Shown here in pieces: positions 33,689 to 44,605 of a stretch of DNA of 64,000 bases. This DNA comes from JASGDN01 sp049840815. GTDB lineage: Bacteria > Chloroflexota > Chloroflexia > Thermomicrobiales > UBA6265. A program made the translations under genes and the position numbers. Under the pieces are notes generated by a model. The model worked only from the letters and a program-made list of their open reading frames with translations, ran no database searches and was not told the origin of the DNA. The stretch is from the NCBI GenBank assembly GCA_049840815.1, contig JASGJI010000005.1:124001-188000 (forward strand). The letters run 5' to 3'. Numbering within the stretch: the stretch's first letter is position 1; every line of letters starts with the position of its first letter.

Positions 33689-33889
33689 ATGGGTGCACTT
33701 CCCAAGCAACGGATCAGCCGCGCACGGCAGGGCAACCGCCGTCGCCATCACTTTCTCGTCGCCCCGCAGCTCGTGGATTGCCCGAACTGCGGCTCCAAGC
33801 GCCGCTCGCATCACGTCTGCCCGACCTGCGGCACCTACCGCGGTCGTCAGGTGATCGAGATCGAAGCGCGTCGCCGGCCGCAGGCGTAA
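33689..33889 (+). CDS. rpmF: Large ribosomal subunit protein bL32, four-cysteine form
   Basis: 66 residues: MGALPKQRISRARQGNRRRHH, then CPNCGSKRRSHHVCPTCGTYRGRQVIEI. The two CxxC pairs mark the zinc-binding form. GGAGGAATC lies before the ATG. It follows yceD after 66 bases and precedes fabH, the usual rpmF-lipid gene linkage. Confidence 0.97.
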   Translation: MGALPKQRISRARQGNRRRHHFLVAPQLVDCPNCGSKRRSHHVCPTCGTYRGRQVIEIEARRRPQA

Positions 33890-33948
33890 GCAGGCGGACC
33901 GTGGGCGGGAGCGGGTTTCGGCCAGCTCCACAACGCACGCATTCGGAC

Positions 33949-33986
33949 AACGGGTGAGGTGGCATATCCTGCCTCCTCGCCCGTTT
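33949..33986 (+). terminator. Terminator candidate after rpmF
   Basis: Arms AACGGGTGAGG (33949-33959) and CCTCGCCCGTT (33975-33985) pair over 11 bases with one G-T pair, loop 15 bases, followed by TCCC. CATAAT at 34000-34005 may be a new -10 for fabH. Confidence 0.45.
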
Positions 33987-34162
33987 CCCGTGTCTCGCCC
34001 ATAATGGACGCATGCATGGACGCCTCCGCAGCGACGCCGACCCTACCAGAGGTCACGCCGGACTGCGGCCCGCGCTCCCCTGCCGGAACGCACCGCCGCC
34101 GCTCGCAGGACGCCACGATCACCGGGCAGCATGGACGCGCCCGCCACGGAACAGGACCCACG

Positions 34163-35242
34163 ATGCCTTACGCCGCCATCACAGGATGGGGAGCCGCCAT
34201 CCCGGAACGCATCCTCACGAACCAGGACCTCGAACGGATGGTCGAGACGTCCGACGAATGGATCGTCTCGCGCACCGGCATCCGCGAGCGTCATATCGTG
34301 AGCGGCGGCGAGAGCACTACCTCACTCGGCGCAGGTGCGGCCCGGGATGCGCTGGCCAAGGCCGGTCGCACCGCCGAGGAGATCGACCTCATCGTGGTTG
34401 CCACCGCCACGCCGGATGACTTCCTCGTCTCCCAGGCCTGCCTCATCCAGGCAGATCTCGGTGCGGGGGGCGCGGCCTTCGATGTCGGCGCGGCCTGCGC
34501 GGGCTTCGTCACGGCGCTCTCCGTCGCCACCCAATTCGTCACCGGTGGCATCTACAAGCGCGTGCTGGTCATCGGCGTCGACACGCTTACCCGCTATGTG
34601 GACTACCAGGATCGCGGAACGTGCATCCTCTTCGGCGATGGCGCGGGTGCGGTGGTGCTGGAGGCCACCGAGGAATCGCGTGGACTGCTTTCCACCGTCC
34701 TCGGGGCCGATGGCAACGGACACAAGCACCTCTACGTGCCGGGCCGCACCAAGTACGTCGCCAACTCCGCCAAGCTCGTGCCGGAATCGGCCGCGATCTT
34801 CGCTGAGGAAAGCCCGTACATGAAGATGAATGGGCGCGAGGTCTTCAAGTTCGCCGTCCAGGCGATGGGCGATTCCGCCGTGGAAGCGGTCGAGAAGGTT
34901 GGCCTCACCTTCGACGACATCGCGATGCTGATCCCGCATCAGGCCAACGCCCGCATCATCGACGCGGCGGCTCGCCGGCTCGATCTCCCACGCGAGAAGG
35001 TGTGGGTGAACGTCGATCGCTTCGGCAACACCTCCGCCGCCTCCGTCCCCATCGCGCTCGCCGAAGCCGCGAACGCCGGGGCGCTGAACGAAGGCGACAA
35101 TGTCGTGCTCGTCGCGTTCGGTGCGGGTCTCGCTTGGGCCGCCGGGGTCGTCCGCTGGGGCGTCGCCGGTGTCGAGCCACCCCACACCTCCGAATCGACC
35201 GCTGAGCCCGTCGCAGCAGCAGCCACCCCCACCACCGTCTAG
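34163..35242 (+). CDS. fabH: 3-oxoacyl-ACP synthase III FabH
   Basis: 359 residues. It starts fatty-acid synthesis by condensing an acyl-CoA with malonyl-ACP. The triad is C112 in GAACAGF, H259 in LIPHQANARI and N289 in FGNTSAAS. About 25 residues at the C-terminus (VEPPHTSESTAEPVAAAATPTTV) extend beyond the family end. AGGA six bases before ATG 34163 and the family N-terminus PYAAITGWGAAIPE decide the start; the open frame reaches back to 33959. Confidence 0.95.
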   Translation: MPYAAITGWGAAIPERILTNQDLERMVETSDEWIVSRTGIRERHIVSGGESTTSLGAGAARDALAKAGRTAEEIDLIVVATATPDDFLVSQACLIQADLGAGGAAFDVGAACAGFVTALSVATQFVTGGIYKRVLVIGVDTLTRYVDYQDRGTCILFGDGAGAVVLEATEESRGLLSTVLGADGNGHKHLYVPGRTKYVANSAKLVPESAAIFAEESPYMKMNGREVFKFAVQAMGDSAVEAVEKVGLTFDDIAMLIPHQANARIIDAAARRLDLPREKVWVNVDRFGNTSAASVPIALAEAANAGALNEGDNVVLVAFGAGLAWAAGVVRWGVAGVEPPHTSESTAEPVAAAATPTTV

Positions 35243-35269
35243 CCAGCCCCCACGCAAAGGAGCGACCAC

Positions 35270-36034
35270 ATGTCCGACTCACCCACCACGAAGAAGGTCG
35301 CCGTCGTCACCGGCGGCACGCGCGGCATCGGCCTCGCCATCTCCCACCGCCTGCTCGCCGACGGATTCGATGTCCTCGCCACCTACCGGGGCGACTCGGC
35401 CTCCGCCGAGACGGCCGCCGCCGAATTGCAGGAGACCGCCGGCGAACGCACGATCGAGATCATCGCCGCCGATATCTCCACGGCAGATGGCGCAGGCCTC
35501 ACCATCGAGACCGCCGTCCAGAAGCTCGGCCGCATCGACGCGCTGATCAACAACGCCGGCATCACGCGCGATGGCCTGATCATGCGCATGAGCGAATCCG
35601 ACTGGGACGATGTCATCGACACCAACCTGAAGGGCGCGTTCCTCACCAGCAAGACGGCCATCCGCCCGATGCTGCGCCAGCGCTCCGGCCGCATCGTCAA
35701 TCTCACCTCGGTCGTCGGTCTCGTCGGCAACGCGGGCCAGGCGAACTACGCGGCGGCAAAGGCCGGCCTCGTCGGCCTCACGAAGACACTCGCCAAGGAG
35801 GTCGGCTCGCGCGGGATCACCGTGAACGCGGTCGCGCCGGGCTTCATCGCCACCCGGCTGACGGAGGTCCTGCCAGACGAAAACAAGGACTTCCTGCTGA
35901 AGAGCACGCCGCTCGGGCGCTTCGGCACCCCGGAGGACATCGCGGGTGCGGTCGCCTTCCTGGTCTCGCCGGACGCCGCGTTCATCACCGGCCACGTCCT
36001 CACGGTGGATGGCGGATTGTTCATGGCGTCGTAG
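35270..36034 (+). CDS. fabG: 3-oxoacyl-ACP reductase FabG
   Basis: 254-residue short-chain dehydrogenase. TGGTRGIG (nucleotide site), NNAG, and catalytic S147, Y160 and K164 in NLTSVVG...NYAAAK; the C-terminus ITGHVLTVDGGLFM is typical. It reduces 3-oxoacyl-ACP with NADPH. AAAGGAG lies before the ATG. It follows fabH after 27 bases, forming the elongation pair. Confidence 0.94.
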   Translation: MSDSPTTKKVAVVTGGTRGIGLAISHRLLADGFDVLATYRGDSASAETAAAELQETAGERTIEIIAADISTADGAGLTIETAVQKLGRIDALINNAGITRDGLIMRMSESDWDDVIDTNLKGAFLTSKTAIRPMLRQRSGRIVNLTSVVGLVGNAGQANYAAAKAGLVGLTKTLAKEVGSRGITVNAVAPGFIATRLTEVLPDENKDFLLKSTPLGRFGTPEDIAGAVAFLVSPDAAFITGHVLTVDGGLFMAS

Positions 36035-36209
36035 ATACCCCGCGTCAATCGCCGGGTTCGCCGACCGGTGAAGACCATGGCCAACACTTATTCGGGCCAC
36101 GGCCAATCCACCGGACGATCGCTCCGGGTACACTTCGCTCCAACACGTATCGCATCGTCGGCGCGGGCGGAATCGCAGCCGATTCCCCCGCCGTTCCGGA
36201 GGCACACTG

Positions 36210-37628
<1,419 letters not shown>

Positions 37629-37707
37629 CACCGAGCGAGACCGGGTGCCCGGTCTCGCACCACGACCATGCCCCTCCCCCCGCACACAGAAGGCGTTGCA
37701 TCGCATC

Positions 37708-38559
37708 ATGTCCGACCATACCGATTCGCTGCCCACGACGATTGATTCCGGAGACGCGCCCGAAACGCCGTCCACCGCAGCGGGTTCGCCCGATGCCACG
37801 CCGAAGGCCTCCCGAAAGCGACGTCCAAAGAAGGGCAACGGCAAGCGGAGCATGAGCCAGGAAGAGGTCGCCGCCCGTCAGGCACGATACCTTTCGCGAC
37901 GCCATCATGGCCGCGTGCTGGCGATGCAGATGCTCTTCGAGCAGGATGTGGCCCAGCACGACCTGGACGAGATCCTCGACCGGATGCGGAACGATCCCGA
38001 CGAGCCGGTTCCCAGCATCACCGGCGAATATGCCATCAAGCTCACCACCGGCATCCGCGACCTGCAAGGGGAAATCGACGCCCGGATCGCCAAGGCCGCG
38101 CCGACCTACCCCGTCGAGCAACTCGCCTCGATCGATCGCAACGTGATGCGGATCGCGATCTGGGAGCTGTCCACGGACGAGGTTCCGGTGCGGGTCGCCA
38201 TCAACGAAGCGGTCGAGATTGCCAAGCACTACGGCGGACCAAGTTCCGGCAAGTTCGTGAACGGCGTGCTCGGCACCATCGCGAAGCAGATCGCGCAGGA
38301 GAAGGCATCCGCTGCCGACGAAGCGGATGCCGAGAAGCTGGCGTCCGTTGCACCGACCGAGGACGAGGCCGCCATTGAGGCGGGTGCGCTGCCCGATCTC
38401 GAGGCCTCCGAGATCACGCCGGACACCCTGCCAGAGGGAGCGATTCTCGTCGCGGAGGATGCCGCCCCTAAGGCAAAGACCCCGGAAGACGATCACGCCG
38501 AGTCCGAAGCCGCCGATGAAACCTCCGCCCTCGACGCGTCCACCGAGCCGGAGGCCTGA
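37708..38559 (+). CDS. nusB: Transcription antitermination/ribosome biogenesis protein NusB with long tails
   Basis: 283 residues, about twice the usual 130-160. The NusB core is at about residues 68-195 (RRHHGRVLAMQMLFEQDVAQHD, YPVEQLASIDRNVMRIAIWEL, VAINEAVEIAKHYGGPSSGKFVNGVLGTIA). Before it is a Lys/Arg-rich stretch (ASRKRRPKKGNGKR) and after it an 85-residue Glu/Asp/Ala-rich tail. NusB with S10 loads onto boxA RNA. ATG 37708 is the likely start, with only a weak AAGG upstream. It lies between accC and acpP. Confidence 0.88.
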   Translation: MSDHTDSLPTTIDSGDAPETPSTAAGSPDATPKASRKRRPKKGNGKRSMSQEEVAARQARYLSRRHHGRVLAMQMLFEQDVAQHDLDEILDRMRNDPDEPVPSITGEYAIKLTTGIRDLQGEIDARIAKAAPTYPVEQLASIDRNVMRIAIWELSTDEVPVRVAINEAVEIAKHYGGPSSGKFVNGVLGTIAKQIAQEKASAADEADAEKLASVAPTEDEAAIEAGALPDLEASEITPDTLPEGAILVAEDAAPKAKTPEDDHAESEAADETSALDASTEPEA

Positions 38560-38971
38560 CCCTCTATCCCCCTCTGTCCCCGCGCTCTTCGACTGCGTTC
38601 CGTGGGGCACCTCGCGTAGCGACACGCAACGCGATGCCCGAACGCACGATAGCCGGAACGTTCCCATCTCACCCCTACGCTGCGGACCTCGGACCAGCGC
38701 GGGACCAGAATCGTGAGCGCGTGAGCGCCATTTCTCGATCACGCTGGCCGAATCCGGTCGTTCTCCTACCCGCCCGCACGGGCAGTCGTGTATCATCGTT
38801 CCGATTCGCATGCAGGAGCCACGACTGAGTCGTCCTCGGCGAGCGAGGCTGCTATGCTTCGATCGTGCCTGCCTGCGGGCGCGGGCGTTCCGGTTGGACT
38901 CGCCTTTCAGACATGCAGACAAGCCCCAGGCTTGCGCACTTGATTTCGCACACGTTTGAGGAGGATCTGGG
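38560..38971 (+). other. 412-base gap nusB / acpP with promoter candidate
   Basis: No coding sequence is supported. TATCAT at 38791-38796 is a -10 candidate without a clear -35; it would give a leader of about 170 bases. Small hairpins lie at 38772-38783 and 38821-38833. Nothing else is recognised. Confidence 0.5.
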
Positions 38972-39211
38972 TTGGCAACTGTACTTGAGCGAGTTCAGGA
39001 CATCGTCTCTGAGCGACTCGGGGTCGACGCCGAGAAGGTCGTTCCCGAGGCCGAATTCATCGGCGATCTCGACGCGGACTCGCTGGACCTCGTTGAGGTC
39101 ATCATGGCGTTCGAGCAGGAGTTCGACCTCGAGATCAAGGACGAGGATGCGGAGAAGATCCGTACCGTCGGCGATGCCGTGACCTACATCAACGAGCATC
39201 AGGAGTCCTAG
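38972..39211 (+). CDS. acpP: Acyl carrier protein AcpP
   Basis: 79 residues. The phosphopantetheine attachment serine is S37 in DLDADSLDLVEVIM. Acidic overall, as usual. The start is TTG at 38972 with GGAGG about seven to nine bases upstream; there is no ATG or GTG alternative giving a normal length. It carries growing acyl chains for the FabH/FabG products encoded just upstream. Confidence 0.96.
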   Translation: MATVLERVQDIVSERLGVDAEKVVPEAEFIGDLDADSLDLVEVIMAFEQEFDLEIKDEDAEKIRTVGDAVTYINEHQES

Positions 39212-39763
39212 TCCCGCGAGCGGAAGCGGACGACCTGTGACAGCACGGGGAGCGCCAGCCAGCGAGTTCATCGCTGGATTGGCGCTCCCATCCATAGCCG
39301 GTCGCATCGGCATATCACCACGCCGCCGGCACCCGGACGAACCGTGTATCCATTCTGGTCGTCGACACCGCTGACACCCACAGCCTCCGTGAACCTCCCT
39401 CGCGCCACTGGAGCTCCATCTGTCGATCGTCGCCTGCCCATTCGGGCACCAGGCCACGGGATTGACGCACATGGACGCGGCGCAACCGCACATTCGATGG
39501 CAGACACCACACCCGGTCCGATCTACGGTCCCGCGTGCGAGCCTGGATGTGCCCAGCCTTCGCCCACACTGCGCCGGTTTCCGGCCCGACATCGGCAGCG
39601 TTCCCTGGATCACCGCCCCACCGGTCCCAATCGGGTCCCATCGGGCGGCTTCGTGCTTCATTTCGCCTCCCCACCGGGTCGCGCGTGAGGCAACCGATCG
39701 ACGGAAACACCGGCGTCCGGTCATCGTCCGGATGGCCCAGCACACGGCGAAGGGAAACCGACC
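39212..39763. other. 552-base gap acpP / tatC
   Basis: After the acpP hairpin no gene is supported. Open frames on both strands lack ribosome sites and family features. No tatA/tatB gene is present. The region is the longest featureless stretch of the window. Confidence 0.5.
39248..39289 (+). terminator. Two-part hairpin after acpP
   Basis: Outer arms GGGAGCGCCA (39248-39257) and TGGCGCTCCC (39280-39289) are perfect; inner arms CCAGCGA and TCGCTGG add a second stem. There is no T-run. Confidence 0.5.
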
Positions 39764-40660
39764 ATGAGTTCACTACCCAGGAAGATCGGCACGGGGTCGG
39801 CCAACGCATTGGCCAAGACCGCCCGCGCCATGCGCGATCCCCTCAAGCCTTACCGCGCCGTCCGCGACATCTACGGACCGGATGAAGGCCAGGATGACGT
39901 ATTCGAGGAGATGACCCTCCAGGAGCACCTGGTCGAGTTGCGCGACCGCATCATGAAGGTCGTGATCGCGCTCGTCCTCGCCATGATGGTCGGCTTCTAC
40001 CTGCAGGGCGGTATCCTCGAAAACATCCGCGAGAAAGCCAACGCCACCGAAGGCCTCGACGTCCGCAGCCCAACCGACCCGATCACCCTGACGTTCAAGG
40101 TCTCCTTCTACGTCGCCATCGCCATCATTGCGCCAATCATCGTCTATCAGGTAGTGGCGTTCCTCTCCCCCGGTCTCACCCGGAAGGAGAAGCGTGTCCT
40201 CTTCTCCGCGCTCCCGTTCGTGTCGATTCTCTTCATCGGAGGCGTCGTCTACGGATACGAGGTCGCGGCCCCGAGAGCCCTCCACTTCCTGTCCACCTGG
40301 AACCTCGGTGTCTACACCTGGCAGCCGGATGGTCCCGAAGTCATCAGCTTCTTCCTGACGTTGATGATCGGGCTGGGACTGGCCTTCCAGCTCCCCGTCA
40401 TCATGTTCATCCTGGCCAAGATCGGCATTGTCACGACGAAGAAGCTGCGGGAGTGGCGACGCTACGCCATCCTCGTCCTCTGCGTGGTCGCGGCGATCAT
40501 CACGCCGAGCACCGATCCATTCAACATGGCGATCGTTGCGGTGCCGCTGATCATCCTCTACGAATTCGGTCTGGTTGTGACGGCGATCTTCGCGAAGACC
40601 TCGCTGCGAGACAAGCTTCCGGAAATGGCCGAGATGGCCACCCCGGTCGAACGCAACTAG
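39764..40660 (+). CDS. tatC: Twin-arginine translocase subunit TatC
   Basis: 298 residues. FEEMTLQEHLVELRDRIMKVVIALVLAMMVG is the conserved TatC N-terminus binding twin-arginine signals; six membrane segments follow, with FLSPGLTRKEKR and AAIITPSTDPFNM as later family blocks. The first 45 residues are an unusual basic extension. TatC forms the signal receptor with TatA/B, which are not nearby. The sugar-binding protein at 3335 is a likely client. Confidence 0.95.
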   Translation: MSSLPRKIGTGSANALAKTARAMRDPLKPYRAVRDIYGPDEGQDDVFEEMTLQEHLVELRDRIMKVVIALVLAMMVGFYLQGGILENIREKANATEGLDVRSPTDPITLTFKVSFYVAIAIIAPIIVYQVVAFLSPGLTRKEKRVLFSALPFVSILFIGGVVYGYEVAAPRALHFLSTWNLGVYTWQPDGPEVISFFLTLMIGLGLAFQLPVIMFILAKIGIVTTKKLREWRRYAILVLCVVAAIITPSTDPFNMAIVAVPLIILYEFGLVVTAIFAKTSLRDKLPEMAEMATPVERN

Positions 40661-40693
40661 GCAGAACACCACCACCCTTCACCGGACACACAA

Positions 40694-40729
40694 AACGCGG
40701 GGATCATCCTTCCGGATGATCCCCGCGTT
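40694..40729. terminator. Bidirectional terminator between tatC and rqcH
   Basis: Perfect 16-base arms (40694-40709 and 40714-40729) around a TTCC loop lie between converging genes. On the minus strand the stem ends in TTTT, so it best suits the rqcH transcript. Confidence 0.8.
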
Positions 40730-40747
40730 CGCATCCCACAATGATGA

Positions 40748-42670
40748 CTACGACAGCCGCTTCTCCGCGCGTAGGTCATCCTCGCTCAGCGGGCGAACCG
40801 GGATCGTGTACTCGTTGCGATACGTCACCATGCCCGGACCACCGCCCTTGATCTTACGGACATCACGCCGCCGCGCCACATCGACCTCCACCGTGCCTTC
40901 GCTGCGCGATCCGCTATAGAACGCCGCCAGCGCCGCCGCCGTCTCGATCGCCGCCTCCGGCTCTTCATCGGGGCGAACCGTGCGCAGGATGACGTGCGAG
41001 CCGGGAATGCCCCGCGCATGTAGCCAGAGGTCATTCGGGCCACCGAGGTCGAACGTCACCTGATCGTTCTCCTTGCCGGAGCGCCCGATGTAGATCAGGT
41101 TGCCGTCGAGGTCGGTCAGCGGCGCCACACGACGCGTCTGCTGGGCCTTCTTCGCCTTGTGTCCTGCCTTCTCCCCCACCGAATGCCGGCCACCGGTGTG
41201 TTCCTCGAACTCCGCACGAATCGCCTCGATCGCGGGGAAGGTCTCGGCATGCTCGGCCTGCACGCGCAACTGGCGGAGATAGTCGCGCTCGGTTTCGGCC
41301 TCCTCGATCCGCTCCGGCAACTGGTCTCCCGCCTTCTGCGCCTTCCGATACCGCTCGAAGTATTCCTGCGCGTTTTCCTTCGCCGTCAGCGCCGGATCGA
41401 GCGGGATCGTCTCCCCCTCCACCACCAGTTCGGTGTCGCCCGGCTGGATCTGCCACATCCACGCGAAGATCTGCTCGCCCCAGAAGCGGAGATGCTCCAG
41501 ATCCTCCGTCTTCCGGTGCTGCTCGCGAAAGGAATGCAGCCGGCTCTCGACCTTCGCGCTCGCCGCATCGAGCGCCGCCACCAGCCGCGCCCGCCGCTGG
41601 ACGTGATCTCTCGGAGCATCGGCGACCGATTCCAGTTCGCCGGCCATCTCGATGGCGGCGGAGATGGATGCCACCTCGTGCGCCTCGTACTCCTCATCCA
41701 GATAGCCCATCGGCATCGCAGCATACGCGCGGACCAGCCCATCCTCGTCCTGATACACGGTCGGGTCCCACGCGCCCGTCAGGAACGGCTCGTACAGGCT
41801 GCGCACGATCCGCGAAAGATCGCGCGCCCGATCGGCGTCGATCGTATCCGCCGTCGTCTCCAGGTCGCCATCGAGCCGGAACGCCGCCTCCCGCGCGATC
41901 TGCGGACTCACACCCCGCAACCCCCGCACGAGCAGGTCCGGAATTGCCGTGCCCGCCTTCGCGTTCCGCACCAGCGTCTCGATCCCCGCCGACGTCACCT
42001 GCCGGGGATCGGGCTTGTCCGCCACCGGCGGCAGCGTGTAGGGCTTCTTCGGCAGGACCGCGCGGACACGGCTCATCTGGCTGGTCACGCGCTTGGCGCT
42101 CTCCATCACCACGCCATCGTCCGCGATCAGGATCAGGTTGCTGTGCCGCCCCATGATCTCGATGGCGAGATCGAGGTTCACGACATCGGTTGCATTCCAG
42201 ACATCGTCGTCCGCCAGCCCGGCATTCTCATCGTCCTCGACCTCATCGGGCTCGGCTGAAGATGCGGATGCCTCCGTTTGCCTCGCCAGGAGTGCATCCT
42301 CGGCGGCCTTGCGCTTCTTGCGGCTCCCCGTTGCCTCCGCCGGCGGCATCCGCTTGGCCAGCTTCAGGGTGACGATCCGCTCCAGCGGTGGTTGCTCGAT
42401 GCCGACGATCACCGCGCCACGCAGGTACTTCCGCAGCAGCAGGCCGAAGGGCGTCACCAGGTTCGGATCGATGGAGGGCATGCTGTCCAGCAGCAGGAGG
42501 CGCGGATTCTCGGCGGAAGCAGACGCCACCAGCCCATGCCGCTGCCCATGCGCATAGACCTCGGCGGCGACCGTGACCGCATCGACCATACCGATCCGCT
42601 GGATGCGTCCGTCCAGGACGACGCGCTCCAGTTCTTCCACCACGGCTCCGACTGTCAGCACATCGAACAT
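40748..42670 (-). CDS. rqcH: NFACT family ribosome quality-control protein RqcH (FbpA-like)
   Basis: 640 residues. The N-terminal NFACT-N domain (FDVLTVGAVVEELERVVLDGRIQRI, TPFGLLLRKYLRGAVI) is followed by a helix-hairpin-helix region, a long coiled-coil middle and the NFACT-R domain (IYIGRSGKENDQVTFDLGGPNDLWLHARGIPGSHVIL). In other bacteria RqcH adds Ala tails to peptides stuck on 50S subunits. An insert of about 50 residues rich in Ala/Glu/Asp follows the N-domain start. ATG 42670 is chosen from family alignment by eye; the frame is open to 42724. The ribosome site is weak. Confidence 0.9.
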   Translation of the reverse strand: MFDVLTVGAVVEELERVVLDGRIQRIGMVDAVTVAAEVYAHGQRHGLVASASAENPRLLLLDSMPSIDPNLVTPFGLLLRKYLRGAVIVGIEQPPLERIVTLKLAKRMPPAEATGSRKKRKAAEDALLARQTEASASSAEPDEVEDDENAGLADDDVWNATDVVNLDLAIEIMGRHSNLILIADDGVVMESAKRVTSQMSRVRAVLPKKPYTLPPVADKPDPRQVTSAGIETLVRNAKAGTAIPDLLVRGLRGVSPQIAREAAFRLDGDLETTADTIDADRARDLSRIVRSLYEPFLTGAWDPTVYQDEDGLVRAYAAMPMGYLDEEYEAHEVASISAAIEMAGELESVADAPRDHVQRRARLVAALDAASAKVESRLHSFREQHRKTEDLEHLRFWGEQIFAWMWQIQPGDTELVVEGETIPLDPALTAKENAQEYFERYRKAQKAGDQLPERIEEAETERDYLRQLRVQAEHAETFPAIEAIRAEFEEHTGGRHSVGEKAGHKAKKAQQTRRVAPLTDLDGNLIYIGRSGKENDQVTFDLGGPNDLWLHARGIPGSHVILRTVRPDEEPEAAIETAAALAAFYSGSRSEGTVEVDVARRRDVRKIKGGGPGMVTYRNEYTIPVRPLSEDDLRAEKRLS

Positions 42671-42927
42671 GACCGCAAAACGCCCTTCATATTGCCCGTC
42701 CCATGCGGGACGGTGTACCCTCATCCAATCGCATCGCCGGGGATGCCGGGCGCCAGAGCGCCACCCTCACCCGGTGCTTCGTCCACACGAACCCAGTCGC
42801 CCCATGCGGCATCAGGAGATTCCCGGCCTTGGCTTCCGAGTCGGCGACCGCCCCAACCATCGACGCTCCCTTCACCGCGATTGCCGCCTCCGGGCCGCTT
42901 GCCGCCCTGCACCCCTCAGGAGTAGCC

Positions 42928-43626
42928 GTGCCCCCCGCCACGCCGCCACAGCCTTCCGCATCCGATGCCGATTTCGACGCGATGTATCAACAGGGCAACG
43001 CACTGATCGAACGGTTGCGAGCGACGGAACAGCCCCGGGTCTTCATCATCTCCGGGCCGTCGGGTGTGGGCAAGGATAGCGTGATCGACCAGCTTCGCGT
43101 CCACATGCCGAACGCCCGCTACGTCGTCACCGCCACCACGCGCCCGATGCGGCGTGGCGAACAAGATGGCGTCCACTATATGTTCATGACAAAGAGCGAG
43201 TTCGTGGACGGCATCGCGCGAGAGCAATTCATCGAGCATGCACTGGTCTACGACAACCACTATGGCGTACCACGCACACCGATCGAGGAAGGTCTCGCCT
43301 CCGGCCAGCACGTCATCATCAAGGTGGACGTAAAGGGGGCCGCCACGCTCCGTCGCTGCATCGCGGGCTCGACCTCGATCTTCCTCGCGCCAGAGTCGAT
43401 GGAGGAGTTGCTGGATCGCCTGCGATCCCGGAAGACAGATGATCCGGATGTCCTCCTGAAGCGCTTCCGCACGGCCAGCGCCGAACTGAAGCGTGCCGAG
43501 GAGTTCGATTACGTCGTCTTCAACGAGGCGGGGAAGCTGGAAGAGGCGATCTACCGCATCCGCTCGATCATCCAGACCGAGCAGGCACGCATCCACCAGC
43601 CCGAGATCGTCATCACCAACGCCTGA
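42928..43626 (+). CDS. gmk: Guanylate kinase Gmk
   Basis: 232 residues. P-loop ISGPSGVGKDS at 41-51, GMP site TATTRPMRRGEQDGVHYMFM, and DVKGAATLRR as Walker-B-like block. It phosphorylates GMP to GDP. GTG at 42928 has AGGAG five bases before it; this gives a 35-residue extension before the kinase domain, while the longer frame to 42703 has no site. It diverges from rqcH. Confidence 0.94.
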   Translation: MPPATPPQPSASDADFDAMYQQGNALIERLRATEQPRVFIISGPSGVGKDSVIDQLRVHMPNARYVVTATTRPMRRGEQDGVHYMFMTKSEFVDGIAREQFIEHALVYDNHYGVPRTPIEEGLASGQHVIIKVDVKGAATLRRCIAGSTSIFLAPESMEELLDRLRSRKTDDPDVLLKRFRTASAELKRAEEFDYVVFNEAGKLEEAIYRIRSIIQTEQARIHQPEIVITNA

Positions 43627-43649
43627 CGAACATAACCAGCCACCACGGC

Positions 43650-43812
43650 TGTCATCCCGAGCGGAGCGGCAGAGCAAGGCCGTAGCGCGCATGGTGGAGC
43701 GAAGTCGAGGGATCGGGTTGCAGGTGTAACGTCGTGCCTGCAACCCGATCCCTCGACTTCGCTGCGTTCCGCATACAGTGTCCCTGCACGAGCCGCTCCG
43801 CTCGGGATGACA
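43650..43812. repeat. Family A inverted-repeat element, copy A4
   Basis: 163 bases. Terminal arms of 21 bases are perfect (43650-43670 and 43792-43812); the inner palindrome has perfect 27-base arms (43698-43724 and 43737-43763) around 12 bases. It fills the convergent gap between gmk and def. Confidence 0.9.
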
Positions 43813-43849
43813 TGGGAACGTGACGCGATACCGAGAGTCACAACTGGAC

Positions 43850-44368
43850 TTACTCCGCGACTTCCTCGTACTCCTCATCGGAGACCTTCCGCAATGTCGA
43901 CATGTCGGTCATGCGGTCGGTGTAGAGGATTCCGTCCAGATGGTCGATTTCGTGTTGCAACACCACCGCCAGCCTCCCGGACGCCTTGATCCGGATCTGC
44001 CGCCCGTCCATGTCGACGGCCTTCACGGTGACTGCCTCGGCACGCGGCACCTCGCCAATCCAGCCGGGGATGCTCAGGCAGCCTTCGATCCCGGATTGCT
44101 CGCCGAACGCCTTGATGATCTCCGGGTTCGCCAGCTTGAACGCGAATTCCGGGTCGTCATCGTGGTCGTACCCCGCCGGGACATGCACCACGATCAGCCG
44201 CCGCGCCAACCCGATCTGCGGCGCGGCGAGACCAACGCCATCTGCCGCGACCATCGTCTCCCACATGTCGTCCGCCAGCGTGCGCACGCTGGCGTCGATC
44301 TTCGGCAGCTTCGTGGCCTTCTGCCGAAGCACCGGATCACCCTCATATCGAATCTTCAGAACCGCCAT
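43850..44368 (-). CDS. def: Peptide deformylase Def
   Basis: 172 residues. The three motifs are GVGLAAPQIG (44-53), EGCLSIPG (metal C97) and QHEIDHLDG (H139, E140, H143). It removes the formyl group from nascent proteins. ATG 44368 has GGGGAA three bases upstream; the frame extends to 44410. It follows priA on the minus strand, with a family B element in the gap, a common priA-def order. Confidence 0.96.
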   Translation of the reverse strand: MAVLKIRYEGDPVLRQKATKLPKIDASVRTLADDMWETMVAADGVGLAAPQIGLARRLIVVHVPAGYDHDDDPEFAFKLANPEIIKAFGEQSGIEGCLSIPGWIGEVPRAEAVTVKAVDMDGRQIRIKASGRLAVVLQHEIDHLDGILYTDRMTDMSTLRKVSDEEYEEVAE

Positions 44369-44438
44369 TGCTTCCCCATGTCCTGCCATCGTGCGCCCGG
44401 TCCGGGCCAATCCTGTTTCGCGGTGTCAGCATACCAGC

Positions 44439-44605
44439 CGAGGGGAGAGAGGAGAGAAGTGAGGACCGAGGAGTGAGGAGTGAGTGAGCCGGGCCTGGCC
44501 GACTCACCGCTCCGAAACCACGAAATGACGTCCGCAACGCGACCAGTCCCGACAAGCGACCGATGACCACGGCAGCCCATCTCACTTCTCTCCCCTCTCC
44601 CCTCG
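44439..44605. repeat. Family B inverted-repeat element, copy B3
   Basis: Arms of 25 bases at 44439-44463 and 44581-44605 are complementary with one mismatch. The GA arm continues to about 44488 with further GAGTGAGG-type units. The right arm directly touches the stop codon of priA (44606-44608). Confidence 0.8.

Noticed and set aside
39315..39809. Minus-strand ORF in the acpP/tatC gap as a gene
   Set aside because: Arg/Trp-rich composition, no ribosome site, and it runs into the tatC start on the other strand.
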